Positions 43,163 through 58,880 of a stretch of DNA of 64,000 bases are shown one piece after another. Under the pieces are notes generated by a model. It saw nothing but the letters and a program-made list of their open reading frames with translations, had not been told where the DNA came from and searched no databases. Source of the DNA: Oscillibacter faecalis_A (GTDB taxonomy: Bacteria > Bacillota > Clostridia > Oscillospirales > Oscillospiraceae); NCBI RefSeq assembly GCF_029218125.1, contig NZ_JARFXX010000006.1, positions 62,001 to 126,000 of the forward strand, written 5' to 3'. Each line of letters starts with the position of its first letter. Position 1 is the first letter of the stretch. The translations under genes were made by a program, and so were the position numbers.

Positions 43163-43330
43163 GCTTGATAGAGGCGCGGTATTCATCAGTACCTCCCGCA
43201 AGGCCAGAGCAGCCGGGGAAGGGAAAGGGGCCACCGCCGAAGTGCTTGGACGATGCCTGTTGTCCGGGTGCTGGGTCGGCAGAGAACATCTGCCGGACTG
43301 TCACAAGTTTTTTGTGAAGCGCTATCATTG
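43163..43330 (+). promoter_or_regulatory. Lysine riboswitch (L-box)
   Basis: The conserved lysine aptamer core is present in order: GATAGAGGCGCGG (43167), AGTA, GGGAAAGGGGCCACCGCCGAAG, GCTGGGTCGGC, GGACTGTCA, and the closing GCGCTATC. P1 pairs 43166-43171 with 43322-43327. A terminator stem at 43381-43409 lies downstream, fitting an OFF switch at high lysine. It precedes an amino-acid ABC transporter rather than lysine biosynthesis genes. Confidence 0.92.
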
Positions 43331-43380
43331 GCTGTTCGGAGAGGCCCGTTTTTCAGGGCCGGTTTTCCGTATATTCCATG

Positions 43381-43410
43381 GACCGCTTGACAAAGCGGTT
43401 CATTTTTTTA
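43381..43410 (+). terminator. Riboswitch-controlled terminator
   Basis: ACCGCTT pairs with AAGCGGT over GACA and is followed by TCATTTTTTT. A second GGCCC/GGGCC hairpin lies at about 43345-43365 and may take part in the switch. Confidence 0.75.
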
Positions 43411-43460
43411 CATTTCCCAGCCGGCGGGGAACAGAAGCGCCGGACAAGAAGGAGACAATT

Positions 43461-44387
43461 ATGAGAAGAAGATGGATGAGCGCGATTCTGGCCCTGACCA
43501 TGGCGCTGGCCCTCACCGCCTGCGGCGGCAGCAACAGCAGCACCGGCACCGATTCTGCCGACAGCACCCCCGCTGAGACGGAGATCCCCGCCGATACCAC
43601 CGCTTCCGGCGGCGTGGGCGAGGACGGTGTGTTCACCGTCGGCATGGAGTGCGCCTATGCCCCCTATAACTGGACGCAGATGGACGATTCCAACGGCGCG
43701 GTCCCCATTTCCAACGTTCCCGGCGCGTATGCCAACGGCTATGACGTGATGATCGCCAAGAAGATCGCCGAGGCCAACGGCTGGGAGCTGGAGATCGTTT
43801 CTTCCGCATGGGATTCCCTGTGCCCCGCCATTCAGGCCGGTTCCATGGACGCCAACATCGCCGGTCAGTCCATGACTGCCGAGCGGATGGCCGAGGTGGA
43901 CATGGCTGGTCCCTACTACTATGCTACTATCGTGGTGCTGACCACCAAGGACAGCCAGTACGCCAATGCCACCTCTATTGCCGATCTGGCCGGCGGTACC
44001 TGCACATCCCAGTTCGGTACCATCTGGTATGACTCCTGCCTGCCCCAGATCGAAAACACCAATCTGCTGGCGCCTGCCGACAGCGCTCCCGCGATGATCA
44101 TGCAGCTCCAGACCGGCACTGTGGACTATGTCTGCACCGATATGCCCACCGCCATGGCCGCTGTTGCCAAGGACGATAATCTGGAGATTTTGAACTTCTC
44201 CGGCACAGACGGTGACTTCCAGTTCGCCTCTGAGGAGGAGCGGGCCGAGAACGTGAACATCGGCATCTCTGTCCAGAAGGGCAACACTGAACTGACCGAG
44301 GCTATCAACTCCGTGCTCTCCACCATGACGGAGGACGATTTCAATGCCTTGATGGACGAGGCCATTTCCATCCAGCCCGAGGTCTAA
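43461..44387 (+). CDS. Amino-acid ABC transporter substrate-binding lipoprotein (predicted lysine)
   Basis: Extracytoplasmic receptor of a polar amino-acid importer. The signal peptide ends in LALTACGG with lipidated Cys21, followed by a Ser/Thr-rich linker and a type II periplasmic-binding fold (FTVGMECAYAPYNW, NGYDVMIAKKIAEANGWELE, DANIAGQSMTAERM, VVLTTKDSQY, CTSQFGTIWYDSCLP, VDYVCTDMPTAMA). ATG 43461 follows AGAAGGAGACA, 308 residues. The lysine riboswitch upstream is the basis for naming lysine as substrate; the sequence alone says only cationic or polar amino acid. Hairpins separate it from the permease. Confidence 0.93.
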   Translation: MRRRWMSAILALTMALALTACGGSNSSTGTDSADSTPAETEIPADTTASGGVGEDGVFTVGMECAYAPYNWTQMDDSNGAVPISNVPGAYANGYDVMIAKKIAEANGWELEIVSSAWDSLCPAIQAGSMDANIAGQSMTAERMAEVDMAGPYYYATIVVLTTKDSQYANATSIADLAGGTCTSQFGTIWYDSCLPQIENTNLLAPADSAPAMIMQLQTGTVDYVCTDMPTAMAAVAKDDNLEILNFSGTDGDFQFASEEERAENVNIGISVQKGNTELTEAINSVLSTMTEDDFNALMDEAISIQPEV

Positions 44388-44396
44388 GCAAATTCG

Positions 44397-44421
44397 GATG
44401 GGGGCCCGATGGGCCCCCATC
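44397..44421 (+). terminator. Intercistronic hairpin after the binding-protein gene
   Basis: GATGGGGGCCC pairs perfectly with GGGCCCCCATC over a GAT loop, followed by TATTT. A second small hairpin TTCGCGC-AAA-GCGCGAA lies at about 44478. Likely partial termination or 3' stabilisation, giving more binding protein than permease. Confidence 0.65.
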
Positions 44422-44539
44422 TATTTAAAACGGCACCCGGCGGCGTCCGCGCTGCCAGGGAACCCAACGGAGCGGCTTCGCGCAAAGCGCGAAAAAATCT
44501 GTGCTCACGGAGCAATCTGTATGATTTGGAGAGTTTGCC

Positions 44540-45436
44540 ATGGATAAACTGGTGAAGCTGGGACAGGATATGGCCCTGCTGTGGGGAAAATACCGCCCCA
44601 TGTACCTGAACGGCATCAAGAATACCCTGATTTTGGCACTGGCGGCCACGGCCATCGGCTGTTTTATCGGCCTTTTGTGCGGTGTGCTGAATACCATCCC
44701 CTATGCGAAGAATGACCCACTGCCCAAGCGCTTTCTGCTGAAGCTGGTGCGAGTCATTATCCGCGTCTATGTAGAGGTGTTCCGGGGCACGCCCATGGTG
44801 CTGCAGGCGGTGTTCATTGTCTACGGTCTGCCGTATTTCACGGATAATGCCCTGCGGTTCGACAATATCTGGACCGCAGCCATTCTCATCGTGTCCGTCA
44901 ACACCGGCGCGTATATGGCCGAGTCCGTCCGGGGCGGCATTATCTCTATTGACCCCGGCCAGACCGAGGGTGCTAAGGCCATCGGCATGACCCATGTGCA
45001 GACCATGGTGAACGTCATTATGCCCCAGGCTATCCGCAACATCATTCCCCAGATCGGCAACAACTATATCATCAATGTAAAGGATACCTCCGTGATGTTC
45101 ATCATCAGCTTTACGGAGTTCTTTGCAGCTCACCGCTACATTGTCGGTATCAACAATATGTATTTCCCCTCTGCCGCCATTGAGATGATCGGCTACCTGA
45201 TTTTGACGCTGGTGGCCTCCGTTTTGCTGCGGCTGCTGGAAAGAATCATGGACGGCTCCGACAGTTACGAGCTGGCGCAGGGCGACCAGCTGGTGATGGC
45301 TGCCGGGACCTACAGCCATCCCGACCGGGGCACGCCCTTTGACGAGGTGAATAAGGAGTACGAGGGCGAGGAGCAGAGAGAACGTATCCGTATCGGCCTG
45401 AAGAACCGCAACGGCAGCACGAGAGGGGGACGCTGA
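44540..45436 (+). CDS. Amino-acid ABC transporter permease
   Basis: Membrane subunit of the HisM/GlnP type. 298 residues with about five helices; YLNGIKNTLILALAATAIGCFIG, given as NGIKNTLILALAAT, opens the domain. The EAA loop that contacts the ATPase is EGAKAIGMTHVQTMVNVIMPQA, with key residues GAKAIGM and MPQA. A hydrophilic C-terminal tail of about 55 residues is longer than usual. GGAGAG precedes the ATG. The ATPase gene follows after one base. Confidence 0.95.
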   Translation: MDKLVKLGQDMALLWGKYRPMYLNGIKNTLILALAATAIGCFIGLLCGVLNTIPYAKNDPLPKRFLLKLVRVIIRVYVEVFRGTPMVLQAVFIVYGLPYFTDNALRFDNIWTAAILIVSVNTGAYMAESVRGGIISIDPGQTEGAKAIGMTHVQTMVNVIMPQAIRNIIPQIGNNYIINVKDTSVMFIISFTEFFAAHRYIVGINNMYFPSAAIEMIGYLILTLVASVLLRLLERIMDGSDSYELAQGDQLVMAAGTYSHPDRGTPFDEVNKEYEGEEQRERIRIGLKNRNGSTRGGR

Positions 45437-45437
45437 A

Positions 45438-46181
45438 ATGAGTGAGAATATTCTGGAAATTCGCCATCTCGGCAAGTCCTTCGGCTCCCATGAGGTGCTG
45501 CGGGACATTGATTTCAATGTCAAAAAGGGCGATGTCATTTCCATTATCGGCGCCTCTGGCTCTGGTAAGTCCACGCTGCTGCGGTGCATCAATCTGCTGG
45601 AAACGCCCAGCAGCGGCGAGATTCTCTATCACGGACGGGATGTGGCCGGCCGGGGGGTCAACGCCCCGGAGTACCGCTCCCATGTAGGCATGGTGTTCCA
45701 GTCCTTCAACCTGTTCAACAACATGACGGTGCTTCAGAACTGCATGGTGGGGCAGATGAAGGTTTTAAAGCGCGGAAAAGAGGAAGCCCGGCAGCAGGCC
45801 ATGAAGTATCTGGAAAAGGTCGGCATGGCCCCTTACATCAACGCAAAGCCCCGGCAGATCTCCGGCGGACAGAAGCAGCGGGTAGCCATTGCCCGGGCGC
45901 TGGCCATGGACCCGGAGGTGCTGCTGTTCGATGAGCCTACCTCCGCTCTGGACCCGGAAATGGTGGGCGAGGTGCTCTCCGTTATGCAGGCGTTGGCCCG
46001 GGAGGGCATGACGATGCTGGTGGTGACCCACGAAATGGCCTTTGCCCGGGATGTCAGCTCTCAGGTGGTGTTCATGCATCAGGGTGTCATCTGCGAGCAG
46101 GGGAGCCCCGCCGATGTGTTCGGCAATCCCCAGCGGCAGGAGACCCGGGATTTTCTGGCCCGCTTCCGCAGCGAGGCATAA
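45438..46181 (+). CDS. Amino-acid ABC transporter ATP-binding protein
   Basis: Cytoplasmic ATPase that powers the importer, GlnQ/HisP type. 247 residues with Walker A GASGSGKST (38-46), Q-loop in GMVFQSFNLF, signature ISGGQKQR, Walker B VLLFDEPTSALDPE and switch His in VVTHEMAFARD. It starts one base after the permease stop, after GAGAGGGGACGC, and closes the operon at a terminator. Confidence 0.97.
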   Translation: MSENILEIRHLGKSFGSHEVLRDIDFNVKKGDVISIIGASGSGKSTLLRCINLLETPSSGEILYHGRDVAGRGVNAPEYRSHVGMVFQSFNLFNNMTVLQNCMVGQMKVLKRGKEEARQQAMKYLEKVGMAPYINAKPRQISGGQKQRVAIARALAMDPEVLLFDEPTSALDPEMVGEVLSVMQALAREGMTMLVVTHEMAFARDVSSQVVFMHQGVICEQGSPADVFGNPQRQETRDFLARFRSEA

Positions 46182-46232
46182 GGTGTATAGACACCTGTAT
46201 AGTCACACTTCGCGCAGTAGAGTAAAAGTACA

Positions 46233-46275
46233 AACCCCGGCGTCTGCTTTTTGCAGACGCCGGGGTTCCTTTTTA
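46233..46275. terminator. Bidirectional terminator between the ABC operon and ftsH
   Basis: AACCCCGGCGTCTGC pairs with GCAGACGCCGGGGTT over a TTTTT loop and is followed by CCTTTTT. It serves the ABC operon and possibly convergent ftsH. Confidence 0.88.
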
Positions 46276-46284
46276 CATATCGGC

Positions 46285-48105
46285 TCAGCCGTTGAGAATT
46301 TTCATAAACTCGTCGCCGGTGATGGTCTCCTTCTGGTAGAGGTACTGGGAAAGCTCGTCCAGCTTCTCCCGGTTTTCCATGAGAATTTGAATCGCCTTCT
46401 GGTGAGCGGTCTTGACCAACTCTACCACCCTGCGGTCGATTTGGGTCTGGGTCTCGGCAGAGCAGGCAAGGGAGGCATCGCCGCCGAGGTACTGGTTGGA
46501 AACGGTTTCCAGCGCCACCATGTCAAAATCCTCGCTCATGCCGTACCGGGTCACCATGGCCCGGGCCAGCTTCGTGGCCTGTTCAATGTCATTGGAGGCG
46601 CCGGTGGAAATCACGCCGAAGCGGACCTCCTCGGCGGCGCGGCCGCCGGTAAGAGTGGCGATCTTGTTTTCGATTTCCTCCTTGGTCATCAGGTAGTGGT
46701 TGCCCTCCTCAACCTGCATGGTGTAGCCCAGCGCGCCGGAGGTGCGGGGGATGATGGTGATCTTCTGCACCGGGGCGGAATTGGTCTGCTTGGCGGCCAC
46801 AAGGGCGTGGCCGATCTCGTGATAGGCTACCGTCCATTTTTCCTTGTCGGTGAGAATGGCGTTCTTCTTCTGATAGCCGGCGATGACCACCTCAATGCTT
46901 TCCTCGAGGTCGGACTGCGTGGCAAACTTCCGCCCGTCCCGAACGGCCCGCAGCGCCGCCTCATTGACAATGTTGGCAAGCTCTGCGCCGCTGGCGCCGG
47001 AGGCCATGCGGGCTACCTTGTTGAAGTCCACATCGTCCGCTACCTTGATTTTCCTGGCGTGGACTTTCAAAATGGCCTCCCGGCCCTTCAAATCCGGCAG
47101 CTCCACCGGCACCCGGCGGTCAAACCGGCCGGGACGGGTCAGGGCGGGGTCAAGGGACTCGGGACGGTTGGTGGCGGCCAGAATGATGACGCCGGTGTTG
47201 CCATCAAAGCCATCCATCTCCGTTAAGAGCTGGTTCAGCGTCTGCTCCCGCTCATCATTGCCGCCCATCTGACCATCACGCTTTTTGCCGATGGCGTCGA
47301 TCTCGTCGATGAACACGATGCAGGGAGCCTTTTCCTTGGCCTGCTTGAAAAGGTCACGGACCTTGCTGGCGCCCATGCCTACAAACATTTCCACAAATTC
47401 GGAGCCGGACATGGAGAAGAAGGGCACATTGGCCTCGCCGGCTACGGCCTTGGCCAGCATGGTCTTGCCGGTGCCCGGAGGGCCGACAAGGAGCACGCCC
47501 TTCGGCATGGAGGCGCCGATCTCCTGATACTGCTTGGGGTTATGGAGGTAATTGACGATCTCGGTCAGGTTTTCCTTGGCCTCGTCCTCACCGGCCACAT
47601 CGTCAAACTTGATGCCCTCAGCGGACTTCACATAGACCTTGGCGTTGGATTTGCCCATGTTGAACATCATGGAGTTGCTGCCGCCCATTTTTTCTATCAG
47701 CTTCCGGGACATAAACTGGCCCAGCGCAATGAAAATCAGAATCGGTGCCACCCAACCGAGAATCTGCACCAGCAGAGAGGTCTGCTCGATCTCTTCACCG
47801 GTGGTGGAAACGCCGGCATCCAGCAGGCGTTGGACCAGTTGACTGTCTGTGGAAATCATGGCGGTTTTATAGATGGATTTTCCGTCCTTGCCGGTGAACA
47901 GAATACGGTTATCCTGCTCTTGAATCTCCACCTTGTCGATCTCACCCTTTTCCGTCATGTCAACGAAGGTGTTGTAGTCTACCTCTTGAATCTGGTACTG
48001 AGACAGCCACGGCATGGCGATGAAGTTGAACAGCATCACCAGCAGCATGGCGACCAGATAGTAGAAAATCAGAGGCTTTTTCGGGGATTTGACCTCATTC
48101 ATCAT
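46285..48105 (-). CDS. ftsH: ATP-dependent zinc metalloprotease FtsH
   Basis: Membrane AAA+ protease for damaged membrane and regulatory proteins. From ATG 48105 (606 residues): helices at about 11-33 and 111-131 with an external loop between, Walker A GPPGTGKT (208-215), Walker B VFIDEID (264-270), arginine fingers in RPGRFDR, and zinc motif HEIGH (429-433). AAAAGGAGG stands five bases before this ATG; an upstream frame lacks a site. A second ATG at 48102 is possible. It stands alone, with a terminator region after it. Confidence 0.96.
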   Translation of the reverse strand: MMNEVKSPKKPLIFYYLVAMLLVMLFNFIAMPWLSQYQIQEVDYNTFVDMTEKGEIDKVEIQEQDNRILFTGKDGKSIYKTAMISTDSQLVQRLLDAGVSTTGEEIEQTSLLVQILGWVAPILIFIALGQFMSRKLIEKMGGSNSMMFNMGKSNAKVYVKSAEGIKFDDVAGEDEAKENLTEIVNYLHNPKQYQEIGASMPKGVLLVGPPGTGKTMLAKAVAGEANVPFFSMSGSEFVEMFVGMGASKVRDLFKQAKEKAPCIVFIDEIDAIGKKRDGQMGGNDEREQTLNQLLTEMDGFDGNTGVIILAATNRPESLDPALTRPGRFDRRVPVELPDLKGREAILKVHARKIKVADDVDFNKVARMASGASGAELANIVNEAALRAVRDGRKFATQSDLEESIEVVIAGYQKKNAILTDKEKWTVAYHEIGHALVAAKQTNSAPVQKITIIPRTSGALGYTMQVEEGNHYLMTKEEIENKIATLTGGRAAEEVRFGVISTGASNDIEQATKLARAMVTRYGMSEDFDMVALETVSNQYLGGDASLACSAETQTQIDRRVVELVKTAHQKAIQILMENREKLDELSQYLYQKETITGDEFMKILNG

Positions 48106-48290
48106 AGAGGCCTCCTTTTGCTTCACCCCCGGTGCGGGCCGCACGCCCAGCGGGGGAAATTTGCGGATTTCTGGAAATTGTTACAAGCCTAACACGAAAA
48201 ATATAAAGTGTCCAGCAAATTTTTTGTGAACAAAAACGGGTGATAAAGCGGTGAAACGAAAAAAATGCGGCGCTGCGGGCGAAAAAGGGA

Positions 48291-48319
48291 TTGTAAAGCG
48301 GGGACGAGCCGTGTATAAT
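48291..48319 (+). promoter_or_regulatory. Promoter of the 59-residue membrane peptide gene
   Basis: TTGTAA and a perfect TATAAT with a 17-base spacer, 46 bases before the ATG. Divergent from ftsH. Confidence 0.72.
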
Positions 48320-48365
48320 ATCGGTATCCGAATTTAATATAGAATCCGACAAGGAGGAATACGAT

Positions 48366-48545
48366 ATGGGAAAGACTGCTCGTTTTGTGCTGAAAACCGT
48401 GGCTGCGGGCCTTGCGTTCTGCGCCTTTGTCTGCCTGATGGTGGGGAGCTGGAGCGATATTTACGAGGCTGCCGAGCGCTGCCGCGAGCGCCGCATGGCG
48501 AAGCGGGAGTGCAGCGATTACGCAGATGAGGACCTCTATCAGTAA
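48366..48545 (+). CDS. 59-residue single-helix membrane peptide
   Basis: Unrecognised small protein. Residues about 8-30 (VLKTVAAGLAFCAFVCLMVG) form one hydrophobic helix after a basic start (MGKTARF), followed by a charged tail with CRERRMAKRECSDYADEDLYQ, cited here as CRERRMAKREC and an acidic end YADEDLYQ. AAGGAGG is eight bases before the ATG; it has its own promoter and a terminator directly after, so it is a well-defined single-gene unit. Two tail cysteines could bind metal or form a disulfide. The positive N-terminus predicts the tail outside, but orientation is uncertain. Confidence 0.8.
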   Translation: MGKTARFVLKTVAAGLAFCAFVCLMVGSWSDIYEAAERCRERRMAKRECSDYADEDLYQ

Positions 48546-48560
48546 ATAGGGAAAGAAAAA

Positions 48561-48595
48561 CGGCGGTACGCAGCTCTGCGTACCGCCGGTTTTTA
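48561..48595 (+). terminator. Terminator of the small membrane peptide gene
   Basis: CGGCGGTACGCAG/CTGCGTACCGCCG stem and a GTTTTTA tail, 15 bases after the stop. It isolates the peptide gene from rpoB. Confidence 0.88.
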
Positions 48596-48850
48596 TGTCA
48601 TAAGCGGTATTTTCTCCAAAATAAAAAGAAAAATCCCTTGACAGGCAAGGAATTACATGGTAAAATAAATCGCTTATGTAATCTGAACGAAAAATGTGCC
48701 TTCCCTTAGCACAAGCATAGGATAGCACATTCGCCAACAGATGACAATAGGCAATTCAAATAAATTTAACAACTCACCCGAGTGTATCGGACAGAATACC
48801 CGCCCGGCCGTTCCTCATGGCGGCGGGGCAAAAGAAAGGTGAATGTGAAG
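48596..48850 (+). other. rpoB leader region
   Basis: The intergenic stretch after the terminator holds the rpoB promoter (48638-48666) and about 178 bases of leader. No rplJ-rplL genes, L10 site or attenuator was recognised. Nothing else is seen. Confidence 0.5.
48638..48666 (+). promoter_or_regulatory. rpoBC promoter
   Basis: Perfect TTGACA, 17 bases, TAAAAT. It gives rpoB its own promoter, unlike the common Firmicute order where rpoB follows rplJL. Confidence 0.8.
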
Positions 48851-52549
<3,699 letters not shown>

Positions 52550-52611
52550 TCCGGAAGACCCATTCGTCACAAAACTGGATCATTTGAATCATTGAAGGAG
52601 GATAACGCGAC

Positions 52612-56391
<3,780 letters not shown>

Positions 56392-56439
56392 GGCGAAAAG
56401 CCCTCTGTTCAAACACGGCAGGTATCCCTTAAAAGAATA

Positions 56440-56477
56440 AAAGGCAGGCACCGATTTCGCATCGGTGCCTGCCTTTT
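56440..56477 (+). terminator. Terminator of rpoBC
   Basis: AAAGGCAGGCACCGAT pairs with ATCGGTGCCTGCCTTT over TTCGC, followed by TTG. Confidence 0.92.
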
Positions 56478-56604
56478 TGCGGCTGGTTATGCTAACAGCA
56501 AATGTACTCGTGTGGCTTTGATTTCTCACAAATCCTTGCAACCGGCATGAGGGTATTATGTTATGCTTTTATCCATAAGAGTTGATTTTGTGGGACATAG
56601 CAAA

Positions 56605-57118
56605 ATGAAACGAAGCTTGTATAGGGTCATATCGGGACTTGCTCTGATATGCGCGTTATTTGCCGTTTTTCTTTATTCCCGTCATGATATAGGCATAGCG
56701 GCTGCCAAACTGGAGACGGATATCCGCGGCTCATCAAAAATACAGGCCGATTGGACTGTTGACGGAAGTGTTTCCAACACAATGGCGGCCTATATTGCGT
56801 ATCCGCAGGAGCGGACGGACCATTCGTTTGAATCGTCCCGGACTTTCCTTTGGCTATTTCTTTTGCGACGGGGGAAACCTTTCGAGTGTAGATAAGGAAA
56901 TTCTGGCGTGCACAGTGGAGGGATACAAGGAGCAGGCGTTTATTTCCATGAACCGGCAACAGGCGGCACGGGCAGAAATTGATGACGGAAACGAAGTTCA
57001 AGTGCTGGATATTGACAGCAGGAAGCCCTTTGCAATCGTTCTGCCCGTCAATGCAGGAAGCATTACCTTTTATGATATAAACGGAAATACGCTGCTGTAC
57101 CAGAGAAATCCACTTTGA
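56605..57118 (+). pseudogene. Frameshifted gene for a small membrane-anchored protein
   Basis: Two overlapping frames together look like one protein. The first (ATG 56605, or 56563) gives MKRSLYRVISGLALICALFA, a single anchor helix, then LETDIRGSSKIQADWTVDG up to YPQERTDHSF. The second frame, one base further on, continues LSFGYFFCDGGNLSSVDKEI to ITFYDINGNTLLYQRNPL with a stop at 57118. The switch lies somewhere around 56820-56880; skipping one base joins them smoothly, and the first frame otherwise ends at 56895 in low-quality sequence. This may be a real mutation, an assembly error or programmed +1 shifting. I do not recognise the family. Confidence 0.6.
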
Positions 57119-57156
57119 TCAACGGTTTATCAAAAAATTGAAAATCCGCAGCAAAA

Positions 57157-57197
57157 AACAGGACAGGCACAGAGATTTTTGTGCCTGTCCTGTTTTT
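57157..57197 (+). terminator. Terminator after the frameshifted gene
   Basis: AACAGGACAGGCAC pairs with GTGCCTGTCCTGTT, followed by a T-run. Confidence 0.85.
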
Positions 57198-57316
57198 CAT
57201 GAAAAAAGAAAAAACAACCGCTGCCTGATTTTTCATGGTTTCTCTGCATTTGACAACAGTAATTTTCCCGCGCAGGCATAAACTATGTCTGAATACGGGA
57301 AGAAAGAGCGATAGGA

Positions 57317-58030
57317 ATGCAAAAACTGCTGTCAATTTTTATTTATCTGCTGATGCTGATTTTCATAGAGTCTGCCGCCGAGGTGACGGGTGTTCCGGCC
57401 TCAGCACCGGCCGAAATTTCGGCAGAGCCGAAGTACGTGGCGCTGACCTTTGATGACGGACCTCGGCGGGATACAACGGCCCGCCTGCTGGATGGCCTGC
57501 GGCAGCGGGGGGCCAGCGCGACATTTTTTCTGGTGGGGGAGCGGCTGGCGGGTAATGAGGACCTTGTTCTACGGATGCAGAGAGAGGGGCACCAAATCGG
57601 AAATCATACCTACAGCCATATCCGGCTGGATGGCAGCGACGCGGCCGGGCAGCTGGCCGACATCGAGGAGGCTCAGCGGGCCATCTGCGGCATTTTAGGC
57701 ACGGAAAGCTGCTGGCTGCGCCCACCATATGGCCTTGTGGCGCCGACGGTACAGGCCGGAATCACGGTGCCTATGGTGCACTGGTCCGTAGACCCACGGG
57801 ACTGGGAAAGCCGCAATACGGACAAGGTGGTACGGGCCGTGCTGGAGGCGGTGCAGCCTGGAGATATCATTCTGCTGCACGATATTTACTCCACCTCTGT
57901 AGACGCGGCGCTTCAGATCGTGGACACGCTGGAGGAGCAGGGGTATTGGCTTGTTACGGTGGAGGAGCTGCTGATCCTTGGCGGAATTCAACCGCAGGAA
58001 GGAGTGCTGTACCGCTCCGCCGGAAAATGA
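57317..58030 (+). CDS. Polysaccharide deacetylase (NodB domain, CE4)
   Basis: Predicted to remove N-acetyl groups from peptidoglycan or another surface glycan. An N-terminal helix (LLSIFIYLLMLIFIESA) is a signal or anchor. The NodB motifs are complete: TFDDGP (44-49) with the metal Asp pair, HTYSH (His97 and His101 of motif 2), RPPYG (135-139), DPRDW and LLHD near 187-190. 237 residues. The ATG at 57317 has GCGATAGGAA upstream. It converges on lexA with one base between stops. Confidence 0.94.
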   Translation: MQKLLSIFIYLLMLIFIESAAEVTGVPASAPAEISAEPKYVALTFDDGPRRDTTARLLDGLRQRGASATFFLVGERLAGNEDLVLRMQREGHQIGNHTYSHIRLDGSDAAGQLADIEEAQRAICGILGTESCWLRPPYGLVAPTVQAGITVPMVHWSVDPRDWESRNTDKVVRAVLEAVQPGDIILLHDIYSTSVDAALQIVDTLEEQGYWLVTVEELLILGGIQPQEGVLYRSAGK

Positions 58031-58031
58031 C

Positions 58032-58640
58032 TCAATACTGCCGCACCACGGCCACAACCTTGCCGAGAATCTGAGCGTAGGTACCGTCAATCGGGGAGTA
58101 GGCGTCATTTTCCGGCAGCAGCCAGACATGGCCGCCCTTGCGGGAAAAGCGCTTGACTGTGGCCTCATCGTCGATCATGGCCACCACGATCTCGCCTTGG
58201 TTACAGGTCTGCTGCTGGCGCACTACCACCAGATCGCCGGGCAGAATTCCGGCGTTCAGCATGGATTCTCCCCGGACCCGCAGCGCAAAGTGTGTGTCGC
58301 CGAGGCGACCGGTATCAAAGGTCAGGTAATCCTCAATACATTCCTGCGCCAGAATGGGGCTGCCGGCAGCCACATTTCCCACAATGGGGACCTTTCCGGC
58401 AGGCGTTTCGTCTATCTCCGGCGCGGCAGGGGCGGGATGCGTCAGGCTGATGGCACGGCCCTTGCCCGCGCCAATCTCAATGACGCCGAGATCCGCCAGC
58501 TTTTTCAGATGGAAGTGGACGGTAGACGGGGACTTCAGCCCTACGGCCTCGCCAATCTCCCGGACAGAGGGGGGATAGCCCTGTTCATGGATGCAGGCGG
58601 CGATGTAATCGTAAATTTTCTGCTGCATATTGGAGAGCAT
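58032..58640 (-). CDS. lexA: SOS repressor LexA
   Basis: Represses DNA-damage genes until RecA-stimulated self-cleavage. ATG 58640 gives 202 residues and has AGGAGG seven bases upstream. Residues 1-65 are a winged helix (SVREIGEAVGLKSPSTVHFHLKKL, cited as EAVGLKSPSTVHFHL); cleavage is at Ala92-Gly93 (VAAGSP); the catalytic dyad is Ser126 (GESMLN) and Lys163 (TVKRF). Its promoter overlaps a LexA box, so it should be autoregulated. Perfect boxes also control the radical SAM operon at 19 kb. Confidence 0.97.
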   Translation of the reverse strand: MLSNMQQKIYDYIAACIHEQGYPPSVREIGEAVGLKSPSTVHFHLKKLADLGVIEIGAGKGRAISLTHPAPAAPEIDETPAGKVPIVGNVAAGSPILAQECIEDYLTFDTGRLGDTHFALRVRGESMLNAGILPGDLVVVRQQQTCNQGEIVVAMIDDEATVKRFSRKGGHVWLLPENDAYSPIDGTYAQILGKVVAVVRQY

Positions 58641-58692
58641 GAATGTACCTCCTGACCGGCGCTGCCTGACAGGCCGGGAATTTTCTGGCATC

Positions 58693-58721
58693 AGTATAGC
58701 ATAATAGAACCGAAAATGCAA
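58693..58721 (-). promoter_or_regulatory. lexA promoter
   Basis: Minus-strand TTGCAT (58721-58716), 17 bases, TATACT (58698-58693). The -35 is overlapped by a LexA box. Confidence 0.75.
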
Positions 58722-58732
58722 ACATTTGTTCT
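58719..58732 (-). promoter_or_regulatory. LexA box at the lexA promoter
   Basis: AGAACAAATGTTTG on the minus strand matches CGAACRNRYGTTYG at 13 of 14 positions and covers the -35, fitting autorepression. Confidence 0.82.
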
Positions 58733-58789
58733 ATACACTGGCAAAATTTTTGCCAAGAGAAAAGAGTGCGGACATTTTGAAATTTGTAC

Positions 58790-58818
58790 TTGAAATGGTA
58801 CACGGATTGTGGTATGAT
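58790..58818 (+). promoter_or_regulatory. Candidate secG promoter
   Basis: TTGAAA, 17 bases, TATGAT, about 63 bases before secG; divergent from lexA. Confidence 0.6.
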
Positions 58819-58880
58819 TTCATTCTGTAAAATGATTTCCTGTGCCTGTACGCACGAATGAATGTTGGAGGTTTTCCATT

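Noticed and set aside
43006..43317. 103-codon plus-strand frame before the ABC transporter
   Set aside because: It spans the promoter and most of the lysine aptamer; no ribosome site.
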